Positions 17,352 through 26,342 of a DNA stretch of 64,000 nt are shown here, in pieces (position 1 is the first letter of the stretch; each line of letters opens with the position of its first letter). The position numbers were made by a program, and so were the translations under genes. The notes below the pieces were generated by a model, which was not told the origin of the DNA, ran no database searches, and worked only from the letters and a program-made list of their open reading frames with translations. This stretch comes from CAVTJL01 sp963735065. GTDB taxonomy: Bacteria > Pseudomonadota > Alphaproteobacteria > Geminicoccales > Geminicoccaceae. The stretch spans positions 558,001 to 622,000 of the forward strand of contig CAVTJL010000004.1 of assembly GCA_963735065.1 (NCBI GenBank), read 5' to 3'.

Positions 17352-17565
17352 GGCAAGGCGCGCCTGCGGCCGCATAGACGCGCTCGGGAAGCGACCGGTG
17401 CCGGGGTTGGGACCGACCCCGCCAGCGGCGGCATGCCGCGCCGATCATGGAGATCGGCAAGGGTTGCGTGCGACCTTTGCGCAACCTACGGTGCCTGCCA
17501 TCCGCAACAAGTCAGGACGCGGCCGCTTCTGTGCAGCCGCGTGACAATATTGGAGGCTTTTGAGT

Positions 17566-18669
17566 ATGGTCAAACGTCGGAGTCTTGTGACGGGCGCGGC
17601 CGCCGCCGCTGCCGCCGGCGTCGCCGTCTCGGACTTTCCCAAGCCGGCGATCGCGCAGTCCTCGCCGGAGATCAAGTGGCGCTGCACGTCGAGCTTTCCG
17701 AAGTCGCTCGACACCATCTATGGCGCCGCCGAGGTGATGGCCAAGCAGGTCGCCGACGCGACCGACGGCAAGTTCCAGATCCAGGTCTTCGCGGCCGGCG
17801 AGATCGTGCCGGGTCTTCAGGCGGCCGACGCGGTGACCAACAACACCGTCGAGATGTGCCACACCGCGTCCTACTACTTCTGGGGCAAGGATCCGACCTT
17901 CGCGCTCGGCACGGCCGTGCCGTTCGGCCCGAACTCGCGCATGATGAACGCCTGGCTCTACGAGGGCGGCGGCAGCGACCTCATGAACGAGTTCTACAAG
18001 AAGTATAACATCTACGGCATTCCGTGCGGCAACACCGGCTGCCAGATGGGCGGCTGGTTCCGCAAGGAGATCAAGAGCCTCGACGACATGAAGGGGCTCA
18101 AGTTCCGTATCGGCGGCATGGGCGGCAAGGTCATCGCCAAGCTCGGCGTCGTGCCGCAGCTCATCGCCGGCGGCGACATCTATCCCTCGCTCGAGAAGGG
18201 CACGATCGACGCCGCCGAATGGGTCGGTCCCTATGACGACCAGAAGCTGGGCTTCTACAAGGTGGCGAAGTATTACTACTATCCCGGCTGGTGGGAAGGC
18301 GGGCCGACGCTGCACGCCTTCATCAACACCGAGAAGTGGGCCTCGCTGCCGAAGAATTACCAGGCGATCCTGTTCAACGCCTGCGGCTACGCCAACAGCT
18401 GGATGCAGGCGCGCTACGACGCCGTCAATCCGGGCGCCTTGAAGCAGCTGCTGGCCGGCGGCGCGCAGCTCCGGGCCTTCCCGCCGGACGTGATGGAGGC
18501 GGCGCAGAAGGCCGCCAAGGAGGTCTATGTGGACCTCTCCGCGCAGAGTGCCGACTTCAAGAAGATCTATGAGAACCAGGCGGCCTTCCGCGACAACGGC
18601 TATTTCTGGTGGCAGGTGGCCGAGCTGACCTACGACATCTCGATGGTGCGGGCCCTGCCGCGCGGCTGA
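17566..18669 (+). CDS. TRAP transporter substrate-binding protein, TakP type
   Basis: Predicted 367-residue periplasmic solute-binding protein (DctP superfamily). The N-terminus carries a twin-arginine motif (KRRSLVTG) and a cleavage region PAIAQ. Mature segments match the TakP alpha-keto-acid binders: FAAGEIVPGLQAADAV, GNTGCQMGGWFRKEI, the arginine-containing GLKFRIGG, and EWVGPYDDQKLGF. The predicted substrate is a 2-oxo acid such as pyruvate or 2-oxobutyrate (family knowledge, not proven). The ATG at 17566 is nine bases after TGGAGG; a TTG at 17560 is too close. The permease genes are convergent, separated by a strong terminator. Confidence 0.9.
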   Translation: MVKRRSLVTGAAAAAAAGVAVSDFPKPAIAQSSPEIKWRCTSSFPKSLDTIYGAAEVMAKQVADATDGKFQIQVFAAGEIVPGLQAADAVTNNTVEMCHTASYYFWGKDPTFALGTAVPFGPNSRMMNAWLYEGGGSDLMNEFYKKYNIYGIPCGNTGCQMGGWFRKEIKSLDDMKGLKFRIGGMGGKVIAKLGVVPQLIAGGDIYPSLEKGTIDAAEWVGPYDDQKLGFYKVAKYYYYPGWWEGGPTLHAFINTEKWASLPKNYQAILFNACGYANSWMQARYDAVNPGALKQLLAGGAQLRAFPPDVMEAAQKAAKEVYVDLSAQSADFKKIYENQAAFRDNGYFWWQVAELTYDISMVRALPRG

Positions 18670-18698
18670 GCCGACCAGACGAGGCCAGCCTCCTCTCG

Positions 18699-18738
18699 AA
18701 GGGCCCCGGCGCGGCGAGCGTGCCGGGGCCTTTTCTTT
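18699..18738 (+). terminator. Intrinsic terminator after the TRAP binding-protein gene
   Basis: GGCCCCGGC (18702-18710) and GCCGGGGCC (18722-18730) form a perfect 9-bp stem with an 11-base loop, extended by up to three A-U/G-U pairs. It is followed by TTTTCTTT. It lies about 30 bp after the TakP-like stop and 23 bp before the end of the opposing permease gene. Confidence 0.85.
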
Positions 18739-18760
18739 GCCGTCGCCGCGTCGCCCGGGG

Positions 18761-20416
18761 CTATTGGAGCTTGGGCGGGGCGAGGTCGAGAGGCGGCGGC
18801 TGCAGCTGCGGCAGCGGGATGTCGAGCTGCTGGATGGTGGCCGGGTTCACGGTGCTGTCGCTGTCCTTGTAGTGGGTCACCATCCTCGGGAAGAAGACGA
18901 CGAGCAGCACCATGATGACCTGGATGCAGACGAACGGCACGGCACCCCAATAGATCTCGCCCGTCGTCACCGGCGCCATGCGCCTGCCGGTGAGCTTGTC
19001 GAGGTAGGATTCCTTGGGTGCCACCGAGCGCAGATAGAAGAGCGCGAAGCCGAAGGGCGGGTGCATGAACGAGGTCTGCATGTTCACCGCCATGATCACG
19101 CCGAACCAGATGAGGTCGATGCCGAGCTTCTCGGCCGCGGGCCCGAGCAGCGGGATGATGATGAAGGCGAGCTCGAAGAAGTCGAGGAAGAAGGCCAGCA
19201 CGAAGACGATCAGGTTGACGACCAGCAGGAAGCCGACCTCGCCACCGGGTAGCGACACCAGGAGATGCTCGACCCAGACATGGCCGTCGACGCCATAGAA
19301 GGTGAGGGAGAAGACGCGGGCACCCAGGAGGATGAAGATGACGAACGAGGAGAGCTTGGCGGTGGAATCGATGGCCTGGCTGAGCATGCCGAAATTCAGG
19401 CGCCGCTTGAAGAAGGCGAGCAGGAGCGCGCCCGAGGCGCCCATGGCGCCGCCCTCGGTGGGCGTGGCGATGCCCAGGAAGATCGTGCCCAGCACGAGGA
19501 AGATGAGCGCAAGCGGCGGAATGAGGACGAACACCACGCGCTCGGCCAGCTGCGAGAGGATGCCGAGCTTCAGGAAGTGGTTGAGCAGTGCTGCCACGAA
19601 GGCCGCGAGCACGGCGATCGAGACCGCGACGATCGATGCCGATTCGGGAATGCGTGGCGCGAGATAGCGGTCGGCCAGGATGGTGATGACGACCGTGACG
19701 GCGAGAAGGACCAGGAACGAGACGATCCCGGAAGCGCCGCTGGGCTCGCGCATCGCGCGCGCCTCGAGCGGAAGCGCCGGTGCGGCCTTGGGGAAGACCA
19801 TCGTCACGCCGACGGCATAGAGGATGTAGATGCTGGAGAGGATGAGGCCCGGGATCAGGGCGCCCTCGTACATGTCGCCCACCGAGCGGCCGAGCTGGTC
19901 CGCCATGACGATCAGCACGAGCGAGGGCGGGATGATCTGCGCCAGCGTTCCCGAGGCCGCGATGACGCCGGTCGCAAAGCGCCGGTCGTAGCCGTAGCGC
20001 AGCATGATCGGCAGCGAGATCAGGCCCATCGAGATCACCGAGGCCGCGACCACGCCCGTGGTGGCGGCGAGCAGGGCACCCACCACGATGACGGCGAAGG
20101 CGAGGCCGCCCCTGACCGGGCCGAAGAGCTGGCCTATGGTCTCGAGCAGGTCCTCGGCCATGCCCGATCGCTCGAGGATCAGCCCCATGAAGGTGAAGAA
20201 CGGAATGGCGAGCAGCGTGTCGTTGGTCATCACGCCGTAGACGCGATCGGGCAGGGCCTGGAGGAAGTTGGGGCTGAAGAGCCCGAGCCAGATGCCGATG
20301 CAGCCGAACAGCAGCCCGTTGAAGGCGAGGGCGAAAGCCACCGGGTAGCCCAGCAGCAGGAAGACGACGAGGCAGCCGAACATGATCGGCGCCATGTTGT
20401 CGACGAGAAGCGTCAT
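18761..20416 (-). CDS. TRAP transporter large permease (TakM/DctM type)
   Basis: Predicted 551-residue polytopic inner-membrane protein, the channel-forming subunit of a tripartite ATP-independent periplasmic transporter. More than ten hydrophobic segments are visible, with TRAP-family features such as FFTFMGLILERSG near residue 80 and IIPPSLVLIVMADQLG near residue 165. It is longer than typical DctM (about 430), as in the TakM group, with added length in the middle and a proline-rich C-terminal tail. It lies 24 bp after the small subunit on the same strand. The substrate is set by the binding protein on the opposite strand. Confidence 0.92.
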   Translation of the reverse strand: MTLLVDNMAPIMFGCLVVFLLLGYPVAFALAFNGLLFGCIGIWLGLFSPNFLQALPDRVYGVMTNDTLLAIPFFTFMGLILERSGMAEDLLETIGQLFGPVRGGLAFAVIVVGALLAATTGVVAASVISMGLISLPIMLRYGYDRRFATGVIAASGTLAQIIPPSLVLIVMADQLGRSVGDMYEGALIPGLILSSIYILYAVGVTMVFPKAAPALPLEARAMREPSGASGIVSFLVLLAVTVVITILADRYLAPRIPESASIVAVSIAVLAAFVAALLNHFLKLGILSQLAERVVFVLIPPLALIFLVLGTIFLGIATPTEGGAMGASGALLLAFFKRRLNFGMLSQAIDSTAKLSSFVIFILLGARVFSLTFYGVDGHVWVEHLLVSLPGGEVGFLLVVNLIVFVLAFFLDFFELAFIIIPLLGPAAEKLGIDLIWFGVIMAVNMQTSFMHPPFGFALFYLRSVAPKESYLDKLTGRRMAPVTTGEIYWGAVPFVCIQVIMVLLVVFFPRMVTHYKDSDSTVNPATIQQLDIPLPQLQPPPLDLAPPKLQ

Positions 20417-20440
20417 CGGCTTGTTTCCCCCGCCTCTCGC

Positions 20441-20992
20441 CTACTCGACCACGGCGTGGCCGGCGGCCGCGCTCACATGGGGATCGGGGATCAGGCCGCG
20501 CATCACGGCGATCCGCTTGATGATCTCGCTCACCCCCTGCAGCGCCAGAAGAGCGAAGCCGAGGGGGATGAGGAACTTGGCCGGCCACTGCGGCAGGCCG
20601 CCGGCGCTGCCGGACTGCTCGCCGATCACGTAGGATGACCAGAAGAAGGGCCAGCCGAAATAGATCATCAGCAGCACGAAGGGCATGAGAAAGAGGAAGT
20701 GACCGACGAGGTCGATCCAGTTGCGCAGCCTTTGCGGGAAGGCCGCGTTCACGATGTCGATGCGGATGTGCTCGTTGCGCAGGAAGGTATAGGGAGCGCA
20801 GAGGAGGAAGACGGCGCTGAAGAGCTGCCACTGCAGCTCCAGCCAGGCATTGGACGACATGTCGAAGATCTTGCGGATCAACGCGTTCCCGGCGGAGACC
20901 ACCACGGCCACCAGAACCAGCCAGGCGGCCCATCGCCCGATCCGGCTGTTGAGCGCGTCGATTCCGGCGCTGATCCGCAACAGTCCCTGCAC
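20441..20992 (-). CDS. TRAP transporter small permease (TakQ/DctQ type)
   Basis: Predicted 183-residue four-helix membrane protein that stabilises the large TRAP permease. Hydrophobic segments lie near residues 20-40, 55-75, 95-125 and 140-160. The GTG at 20992 follows GGGGGAG by nine bases and gives the usual small-subunit length. ATG codons upstream (21046, 21097) would add an unlike arginine-rich extension. It precedes the large permease by 24 bp in one transcript. The start is not certain. Confidence 0.85.
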   Translation of the reverse strand: MQGLLRISAGIDALNSRIGRWAAWLVLVAVVVSAGNALIRKIFDMSSNAWLELQWQLFSAVFLLCAPYTFLRNEHIRIDIVNAAFPQRLRNWIDLVGHFLFLMPFVLLMIYFGWPFFWSSYVIGEQSGSAGGLPQWPAKFLIPLGFALLALQGVSEIIKRIAVMRGLIPDPHVSAAAGHAVVE

Positions 20993-21204
20993 GCTCTCCG
21001 TCTCCCCCTGAGCGAGGCGCCCGATCCGGCCGCAGCCGCAGGGCATCCTTAGCCGTCGCCGCGGTCGGTCGATGGGCGAGGCCTGCAGAAACCTCATGGA
21101 ACCCATGCGACCAAAGGCGGCGGCTCTGGGTTACTAGCGAGAATCGGTCCCCGCGACTAGCGTCCGAACGGGCGGCGCGACCGGGGCGTACAAGGAGAGG
21201 GCCT

Positions 21205-22344
21205 TTGGCCATCATCAGCTATCTGACGACGATCCACTTCGATTTCGGGGCCATCGACCGGCTCGCAGAGCAGCTCGATCATCTGGCCATCCGCCGGCCT
21301 CTTCTGGTGACCGACAAGGGCGTCGTGGCGGCGGGCCTCTTGGGCCGCATCAAGGAGCGGCTGCCAAGCGGGGTGACGGCCACGGTCTTCGACGAGACGC
21401 CGGCCAACCCCACCGAGCGGGCGGCCCGGGCCGCCTCGGACCTCTTCGCCGCCTCGGGATGCGACGGCCTGATCGGGCTGGGCGGCGGGTCGGCCATCGA
21501 CCTCGCCAAGGCGGTGGCCCTCATGGTGACCCATCCGGGCGAGCTCGCCCACTATGCCGCGATCGAGGGCGGCGCCGCACGGATCACCGCCCGGCTGGCA
21601 CCGATGATCGCCATTCCGACGACCGCGGGGACGGGCAGCGAGGTCGGCCGCGGCACCGTGATCGTGCTCGAGGACGGCCGCAAGCTGGCCCTCTTGAGCC
21701 CCCATCTGATCCCCAAGGTCGCGATCTGCGATCCGGAGCTGACGCTGGGCCTGCCGCCGGCGCTCACCGCCGGCACCGGCATGGACGCCATCGCCCACTG
21801 CATCGAGACCTTCCTCGCACCCTCGATCAACCCCCCGGCCGAGGCGATAGCGCTCGACGGCCTCGTCCGCGGCGTGCGCCACATCGAGCGCGCCTACAAG
21901 GATGGCAGCGACCGCACGGCGCGCTGGGAGATGATGATGGCGGCGATGGAGGGTGCGATGGCCTTCCAGAAGGGCCTGGGCGCCGTCCACGCGATGAGCC
22001 ATCCGCTGGGTGCCCTGCCGGGGCGCTCGCTCCACCACGGCACCCTCAACGCCGTCCTGCTGCCGACCGTGCTCGCCTTCAACGCCGGGCATGTGGGCAA
22101 GAAGTACGAGCGTCTGCGCGAGCTCATCGGGCTCGCCCCCGACGAGGACCTGGGTGCCTGGATCCGCGGCCTCAACGCCCGGATGGGGCTGCCGGAGAGC
22201 CTGGGCCAGATGGGTGTGACCGGCGCCGACATCCCGATCCTGGCGGAGCAGGCCGAGCGGGACCACTGCAACGCCACCAACCCGCGACCCGCGACGGCCC
22301 GGGACTATGTCCAGCTCTACGGCGAGGCCCTAGGCCCCGCCTGA
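21205..22344 (+). CDS. Iron-containing alcohol dehydrogenase
   Basis: Predicted 379-residue type III (iron-activated) alcohol dehydrogenase or maleylacetate-reductase-like oxidoreductase. The NAD-binding motif is GLGGGSAIDLAKAVA (about residue 92). Metal ligands are visible in GTGMDAIAHCIE (aspartate and histidine) and in GAVHAMSHPLGALPGRSLHHG (two more histidines). Translation starts at TTG 21205, eight bases after the AAGGAG at 21192-21197; no ATG fits. It diverges from the TRAP permease genes and converges on the MliC-like lipoprotein. The substrate is not identifiable. Confidence 0.9.
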   Translation: MAIISYLTTIHFDFGAIDRLAEQLDHLAIRRPLLVTDKGVVAAGLLGRIKERLPSGVTATVFDETPANPTERAARAASDLFAASGCDGLIGLGGGSAIDLAKAVALMVTHPGELAHYAAIEGGAARITARLAPMIAIPTTAGTGSEVGRGTVIVLEDGRKLALLSPHLIPKVAICDPELTLGLPPALTAGTGMDAIAHCIETFLAPSINPPAEAIALDGLVRGVRHIERAYKDGSDRTARWEMMMAAMEGAMAFQKGLGAVHAMSHPLGALPGRSLHHGTLNAVLLPTVLAFNAGHVGKKYERLRELIGLAPDEDLGAWIRGLNARMGLPESLGQMGVTGADIPILAEQAERDHCNATNPRPATARDYVQLYGEALGPA

Positions 22345-22361
22345 GAGGGGACGGCGGCCGG

Positions 22362-22682
22362 TCAGACGCCGATCTTGCAGCTGGTCGGCGGCTTGTCCGG
22401 CCGCTGCAGCTGGGCCTCGGCGCCGTTGATGGAGAAGACGGTGCCCTTGTCGCCATACTGGGTGCCGGCGATGCCCTGCTGCAGCGACAGGTTCTGCCCC
22501 TTGCCGTCGATCTGCAGCTGCATCGCCGACGGGTCGAGGCCGAACAGGGCGGTGACCTTGCTGCCGTCGGCGCAGGTGTAGCGGACCAGCCGATTGGCGC
22601 CCGGAGGCGGCGGGGTGCCGTCGCCACAGCCAGCGAGGCCGAGGAGCAGCAGGAACGGCAGGAGCCACCTGCTGCGGCGCAT
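22362..22682 (-). CDS. MliC-like lipoprotein (C-type lysozyme inhibitor domain)
   Basis: Predicted 106-residue lipoprotein with lipobox LLGLAGC (C19). The mature part shows the MliC pattern: RYTCADGSKVTALFG, a central strand MQLQIDG, and a C-terminal SCKI with the second cysteine for a disulphide. MliC proteins sit in the outer membrane and inhibit C-type lysozyme. The start at 22682 is 10 bp after the stop of the flavoprotein gene; the ribosome-binding site is weak. The family call rests on pattern only. Confidence 0.72.
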   Translation of the reverse strand: MRRSRWLLPFLLLLGLAGCGDGTPPPPGANRLVRYTCADGSKVTALFGLDPSAMQLQIDGKGQNLSLQQGIAGTQYGDKGTVFSINGAEAQLQRPDKPPTSCKIGV

Positions 22683-22692
22683 GCGGCGGTAC

Positions 22693-23689
22693 CTAAGCAC
22701 GGGCCATCGCCACACGCCGGCCCGCCACGAAGAAGGCGAGGGTCTGGCCCAGGAACCCGCTCGGCAGCGAGTAGCGGGGGATCGAGCGCACCGAGTAGGG
22801 AGCACCGCCCGCGATGGCGTCGGCCGCCCTGAGCCCGCTCTCGACGGCGGGCCCGATGCCCTCGCAGAGGTCCTGCGTCGCGAGACCGGCGGCATCGCCC
22901 AGGATGTAGGCGTTGCGGTCGTGGACCGCGTCGCTCGTGCCGCGAAGGTAATAGGTATAGCCCTTGGGTGCCCGCTCGGCCTGGGGCAGGAGCCCGGCGC
23001 CCGACAAGGCACCGGTCAGATGCGCCCACTGGTCCTTGATGTCCTGCCCGCGCTCGCGCAGCTTGGTCGACATGCCACCGATCCCGACATTGAGGTGCCC
23101 GCCCGCCTTGGGCACGTACCAGGAATAGCCCGGCAGGCGGTTGTCGAAGAACCATAGGTGGCAGGCGCCGTCCTGCCAGTCGTGGGCGAACTCTTCCTCC
23201 AGCACGGCCGCCTGATGGCTCTCCTCGCGCGCATGGAGATCGCGGAAGAGGATCCGGTAGACCGGGCAGCGCGTGCCGCCGGCGCCGACCAGATGGCGGC
23301 AGCGATAGGCCTCGTCGATGACGAACGCGTCGCCGTCGCGGCGGATCTCGCGCACATTGTGCTTGATGACCTCGGCACCCGAGCGCTCGAGGAGCCAGGC
23401 GTCGAACTCGATGCGGCGGATCGAGTGCTGCTGCGCCTTGAGCTTGAAGCTCACACCCTTGATGTGGATCTGCAGGGCCTCGAAGGTGAGGAAGCTCAAG
23501 GGGTAGGTGGCGGGGTCGAGCTCGAGCGCCTTGACCACCTCAGGGCGTGATCCACCCAGCACAGAGCTTGAGGCGGGGAAAGCTGGCGCGGTCGAGCACG
23601 AGCGGCTTCACGCCGTGCCGCGCCAGGCGCCAGGCGCAGCTCGAGCCCGCCGGCCCACCGCCCACGATGATGACGTCCCGTTCGATCAC
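22693..23689 (-). pseudogene. FAD-dependent geranylgeranyl-reductase-family oxidoreductase, frameshifted
   Basis: A flavoprotein of the geranylgeranyl reductase/PHBH fold. The first 48 codons, from GTG 23689 behind a GGAG, hold the FAD-binding motif VGGGPAGSSCAWRLA and end KLCAGWITP at an in-frame stop. One base later the frame continues at EVVKALELDP and runs 280 more residues to the stop at 22693, with the second FAD motif YILGDAAGLATQDLCEGIGPAVESG. Removing one base near 23540-23545 restores a single frame of about 332 codons. Both halves look intact, so this is a recent inactivation or a read error. It is followed 10 bp later by the MliC-like gene. The substrate is unknown. Confidence 0.8.
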
Positions 23690-23873
23690 GCGAGGCTCCC
23701 GGCCGCCCTTGTCGCGCCCGAGGGGTTCCTCCGGGCGGCACCGGATGTCAAGGCCTTGGCGGCGGCCCGGATCCTGTCAGGCGAGTCCTTCGGTAGGATC
23801 TGCAACGTTCTGGTGTAGACGGTTGCGCCTCCACAGGCTCGTATCGCCGTCACACGCGCCAGGGAGGGCGACG

Positions 23874-24416
23874 GTGAGACGAGGCTTGCTTGCGTGCCGG
23901 ACGGCGCTGCTTGGCGGCGCCGGTCTGGCTGCTCTGGTGGGAACGTCCCTCCTGTCCATCGGTGAGGGGCATCTGCCGTGCATCGCGGCGGCGGAAGCCC
24001 GCGGCGGTGGCGGGGGGCATGGCGGTGGGCATGGCGGAGGCAACGGGGGCGGCCCGGGTGGGCACGGCTTCGGTGGTGGGCCCGGCGATCGCGGGGGCTT
24101 CGGCGGCGGCTGGGGCGGCGGCTGGGGCGGCCGCGGTGGTGATCGGGACACGGGCGGACGCGGCGAGGTCGGCGGGTCCGGCACGCCAACCGGCGGCACA
24201 CCAACGGCGCCGGCGGATGTGACAGAGCCCGCCTCGACCACCGTGAGCGCTCCTGCAGGCAATGGCGACGCTGCCGACCGGCAGAGGCTGTTCGAGCTTT
24301 TGGGCGCGCAGCCCGAGGCCGAGCCGCCACGCATCGATGCGACGCCAGCGGGGCCGGACCTCACGCATCAAGAGGAGAGGGCGCTCATCGCCAAGGGCTG
24401 GCGGGGGACGCGGTGA
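23874..24416 (+). CDS. Secreted glycine-rich protein, cassette copy 1
   Basis: Predicted 180-residue exported protein. A signal peptide (about residues 1-42, ending IAAAEA) is followed by a low-complexity stretch of glycine with histidine and tryptophan (about 43-105), a Pro/Thr-rich linker, and a C-terminal conserved part containing EPPRIDATPAGPDLTHQEERALIAKGWRG. The same C-terminal motif occurs in the second copy at 25108-25935. The GTG at 23874 follows AGGGAGG by six bases. Its stop overlaps the start of the lipoprotein gene, so translation is coupled. I know no function; a surface or adhesive role is a guess. Confidence 0.75.
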   Translation: MRRGLLACRTALLGGAGLAALVGTSLLSIGEGHLPCIAAAEARGGGGGHGGGHGGGNGGGPGGHGFGGGPGDRGGFGGGWGGGWGGRGGDRDTGGRGEVGGSGTPTGGTPTAPADVTEPASTTVSAPAGNGDAADRQRLFELLGAQPEAEPPRIDATPAGPDLTHQEERALIAKGWRGTR

Positions 24417-24826
24417 TGGCCGGCTGCGGGCGTCTCGCGCGGCTTCTTCTGGTGGCGATGCCGGGGCTCGTTCCGGCGGCGTGCGCGGGCTCCGGAGCGC
24501 CGGCTGCGCCCGCCCCGCTCTCGGGCACGCTCACGACCGCCGATGCGGCGACGGCCGATCAGGCCATGCAGCGGGCGCTGGAGACGCTCGAGAGCGGCAC
24601 CATGACCTCCTGGTCCGATCCCGAGCGCTACGTGGTGGGGAGCGTGATGCCGCTTCGCACCTTCAGGACGGCAAGCGGGCTCTACTGCCGTGAGCTCGAG
24701 GAGACGCTGTCGATCAGGGGTGCCGTCGACCGCTACCGGCTGGTCGGCTGCCGCATGAACGACGGCACCTGGCGCCCTGTCGAGACCTCGACGGCCGATG
24801 GCGCCAGGCTTGCGTCGGGAGGCTGA
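24416..24826 (+). CDS. RT0821/Lpp0805-type surface lipoprotein, cassette copy 1
   Basis: Predicted 136-residue lipoprotein with lipobox LVPAAC (C23). The mature part reads ALETLESGTMTSWSDP, then GSVMPLRTFRTASGLYCRELEE and DGTWRPVE, a pattern of the RT0821/Lpp0805 surface-protein family related to rickettsial 17-kDa antigens. It starts inside the stop codon of the glycine-rich gene (TGATG); a GTG three bases earlier is equally possible. The last 66 coding bases, with three bases on either side of that overlap, form a repeat identical to copy 2. Confidence 0.8.
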   Translation: MAGCGRLARLLLVAMPGLVPAACAGSGAPAAPAPLSGTLTTADAATADQAMQRALETLESGTMTSWSDPERYVVGSVMPLRTFRTASGLYCRELEETLSIRGAVDRYRLVGCRMNDGTWRPVETSTADGARLASGG

Positions 24827-24828
24827 CC
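24760..24828 (+). repeat. 69-bp direct repeat, copy 1 (3' end of lipoprotein gene)
   Basis: These 69 bases recur without a mismatch at 26276-26344. They cover the last residues (DGTWRPVETSTADGARLASGG) of both lipoprotein genes and two bases beyond the stop. Flanking coding sequence is similar but not identical, so gene conversion or recent duplication is likely. Confidence 0.95.
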
Positions 24829-25107
24829 TGGCGAGAGATACGACCGACCCCACCCATTCCCGTCCCGCCGAGGCTGGCCCCGATGTCCTGCGACCTCAGA
24901 GCCCACGCCATCGGCCGCCAGTGACGAAAAACACAGCCCATTGGGCGCCAGCGACGTCCTGATCAATGGTTGTAGTCTGTGGTTGGAGTTTTTCGGAGAA
25001 TGGCTGCGTCGCAGCAGTCATGGTAGCCTGAAAAGTTCAGTTTCGTTCGACCCGCCGGTGTTCAAGGCGGGGCGCGCGTCGTGCTTGGATGCCATGGGGA
25101 GGGGACC

Positions 25108-25935
25108 GTGACACGACCTCTGCCGTTGAGCCGCACCGTCGGGCTAGGCGGCGCCGCGCTCGTCGTCATGCTCGGGGCGCTGTCGCTCTCCAGCGGCGGC
25201 GGCCGGCCTCTGGGCATTGCCATCGCCGAAGCCCGCGGCAGCGGCAATGGAGGCGGCGCGGGGCACGGCAACGGGCCGTCCGGCGGCCCCAGCGGGCATG
25301 GTGTTGCCGGCGGGCCGGGCGGCCGGGGGGGCTTCGGAACGGACACCAGCTCATTCGGCGGTGGTCCAGGCAAGAGTTCCGGCCCCTCGACCGGCGGGTT
25401 TGGGAGCAGTGGTGGTTTTGGAAGTCACGGGGGCTTCGGAACAAGCGGTGTCGGCGGTGGCGCGGGGATCGGTGGCCTCGGCGGCGGCGGGCCGGACAGC
25501 CCGGGCGCTCACACCGCGGGCGGCACAGGCGACAACAACACAGGCGGCCCCGGACCTACCGGCACGGCTGGCGGAGGTACGGGTGGCCCCGGACCTACCG
25601 GAACGGTTGGCGGAGGCACGGGTGGCCCAGGGCCGACCGGCACCGATACCGGAGGCGGCACGGGTCCGGGAGAGGGCGTCGGCGGCACGCCGCCGGATGG
25701 CCCGGGATCGGGACCCGACACACCATCGAATGGAGGCGATACCACCGCGGCGCGGTCCGCCACGCCCGACGAGGGGACGCACGGTGACAGGTCGGAGTGG
25801 GCGAGGCTGAACCTGCTGTTCGGCGTGCAGACCAAGGCCGAGCCGCCGGGGATCGACGCGACGCAGGCGGGGCCGGACCTGACGCATCAACAGGAGAGGG
25901 CGCTGATCGCCGAGGGTTGGCGAGGGGCGCCATGA
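25108..25935 (+). CDS. Secreted glycine-rich repeat protein, cassette copy 2
   Basis: Predicted 275-residue exported protein, paralogue of the one at 23874-24416. An N-terminal signal region (hydrophobic, ending IAIAEA) is followed by about 160 residues rich in glycine, serine and threonine. Near residues 146-185 a 13-residue unit GGPGPTGTxGGGT repeats about three times. The C-terminus keeps EPPGIDATQAGPDLTHQQERALIAEGWRG. The GTG at 25108 follows GGGGAGGGG, as in copy 1. It is about 95 residues longer than copy 1, mainly in the repeat region. Its stop overlaps the next start by four bases. Confidence 0.75.
   Translation: MTRPLPLSRTVGLGGAALVVMLGALSLSSGGGRPLGIAIAEARGSGNGGGAGHGNGPSGGPSGHGVAGGPGGRGGFGTDTSSFGGGPGKSSGPSTGGFGSSGGFGSHGGFGTSGVGGGAGIGGLGGGGPDSPGAHTAGGTGDNNTGGPGPTGTAGGGTGGPGPTGTVGGGTGGPGPTGTDTGGGTGPGEGVGGTPPDGPGSGPDTPSNGGDTTAARSATPDEGTHGDRSEWARLNLLFGVQTKAEPPGIDATQAGPDLTHQQERALIAEGWRGAP
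25543..25662 (+). repeat. 39-42 bp coding minisatellite (three units)
   Basis: Units at 25543-25581, 25582-25620 and 25621-25662 each encode GGPGPTG followed by T, two or three variable residues and a glycine run. The first two units are nearly identical at the DNA level; the third has more third-position changes and one extra codon. This repeat accounts for part of the length gain of copy 2 over copy 1. Confidence 0.85.
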
Positions 25936-26342
25936 TGGTCCGCGGTGGGAAGCTGAAGCGGCTCCTGCTGGCGGCGATCCCGTGGGTTGCTCTGGCGGGC
26001 TGCGCAGGCTCGACAGCGCCGAAGCCCGCGCCACTCTCCAGCGAGCTGACCGCGGCCGATGCGGCGACGGCCGATCAGGCCATGCAGCGGGCGCTGGAGA
26101 CGCTCGTCAGCGGCACGATGACCTCCTGGTCCGATCCGGACCGGTACGTGGTGGGGACCGTCATGCCGCTTCGCACCTTCAAGACGGCGGGCGGCCTCTA
26201 CTGCCGTGAGCTCGAGCAGACGATCTCGATCAAGGGCTCGGCCGACCGCTACCAGCTCGTTGCTTGCCGCTCGCCCGACGGCACCTGGCGCCCTGTCGAG
26301 ACCTCGACGGCCGATGGCGCCAGGCTTGCGTCGGGAGGCTGA
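25932..26342 (+). CDS. RT0821/Lpp0805-type surface lipoprotein, cassette copy 2
   Basis: Predicted 136-residue lipoprotein, close paralogue of the one at 24416-24826. Lipobox VALAGC (C24), then ALETLVSGTMTSWSDP, GTVMPLRTFKTAGGLYCRELEQ and DGTWRPVE. It starts within the stop of the glycine-rich gene by a four-base ATGA overlap, the same arrangement as copy 1. Most of the mature coding sequence is nearly identical to copy 1 and the last 69 bp are exact. It faces the lactonase gene, with nine bases between the stops. Confidence 0.8.
   Translation: MMVRGGKLKRLLLAAIPWVALAGCAGSTAPKPAPLSSELTAADAATADQAMQRALETLVSGTMTSWSDPDRYVVGTVMPLRTFKTAGGLYCRELEQTISIKGSADRYQLVACRSPDGTWRPVETSTADGARLASGG

Noticed and set aside
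13338..17375. A very long open frame on the minus strand (over 1300 codons) opposite the Ior gene.
   Set aside because: Arginine- and histidine-rich, no domain, and it follows the codon pattern of the real gene. Similar antisense frames oppose glyS, ppdK, the IlvD/Edd gene and others in this GC-rich DNA.
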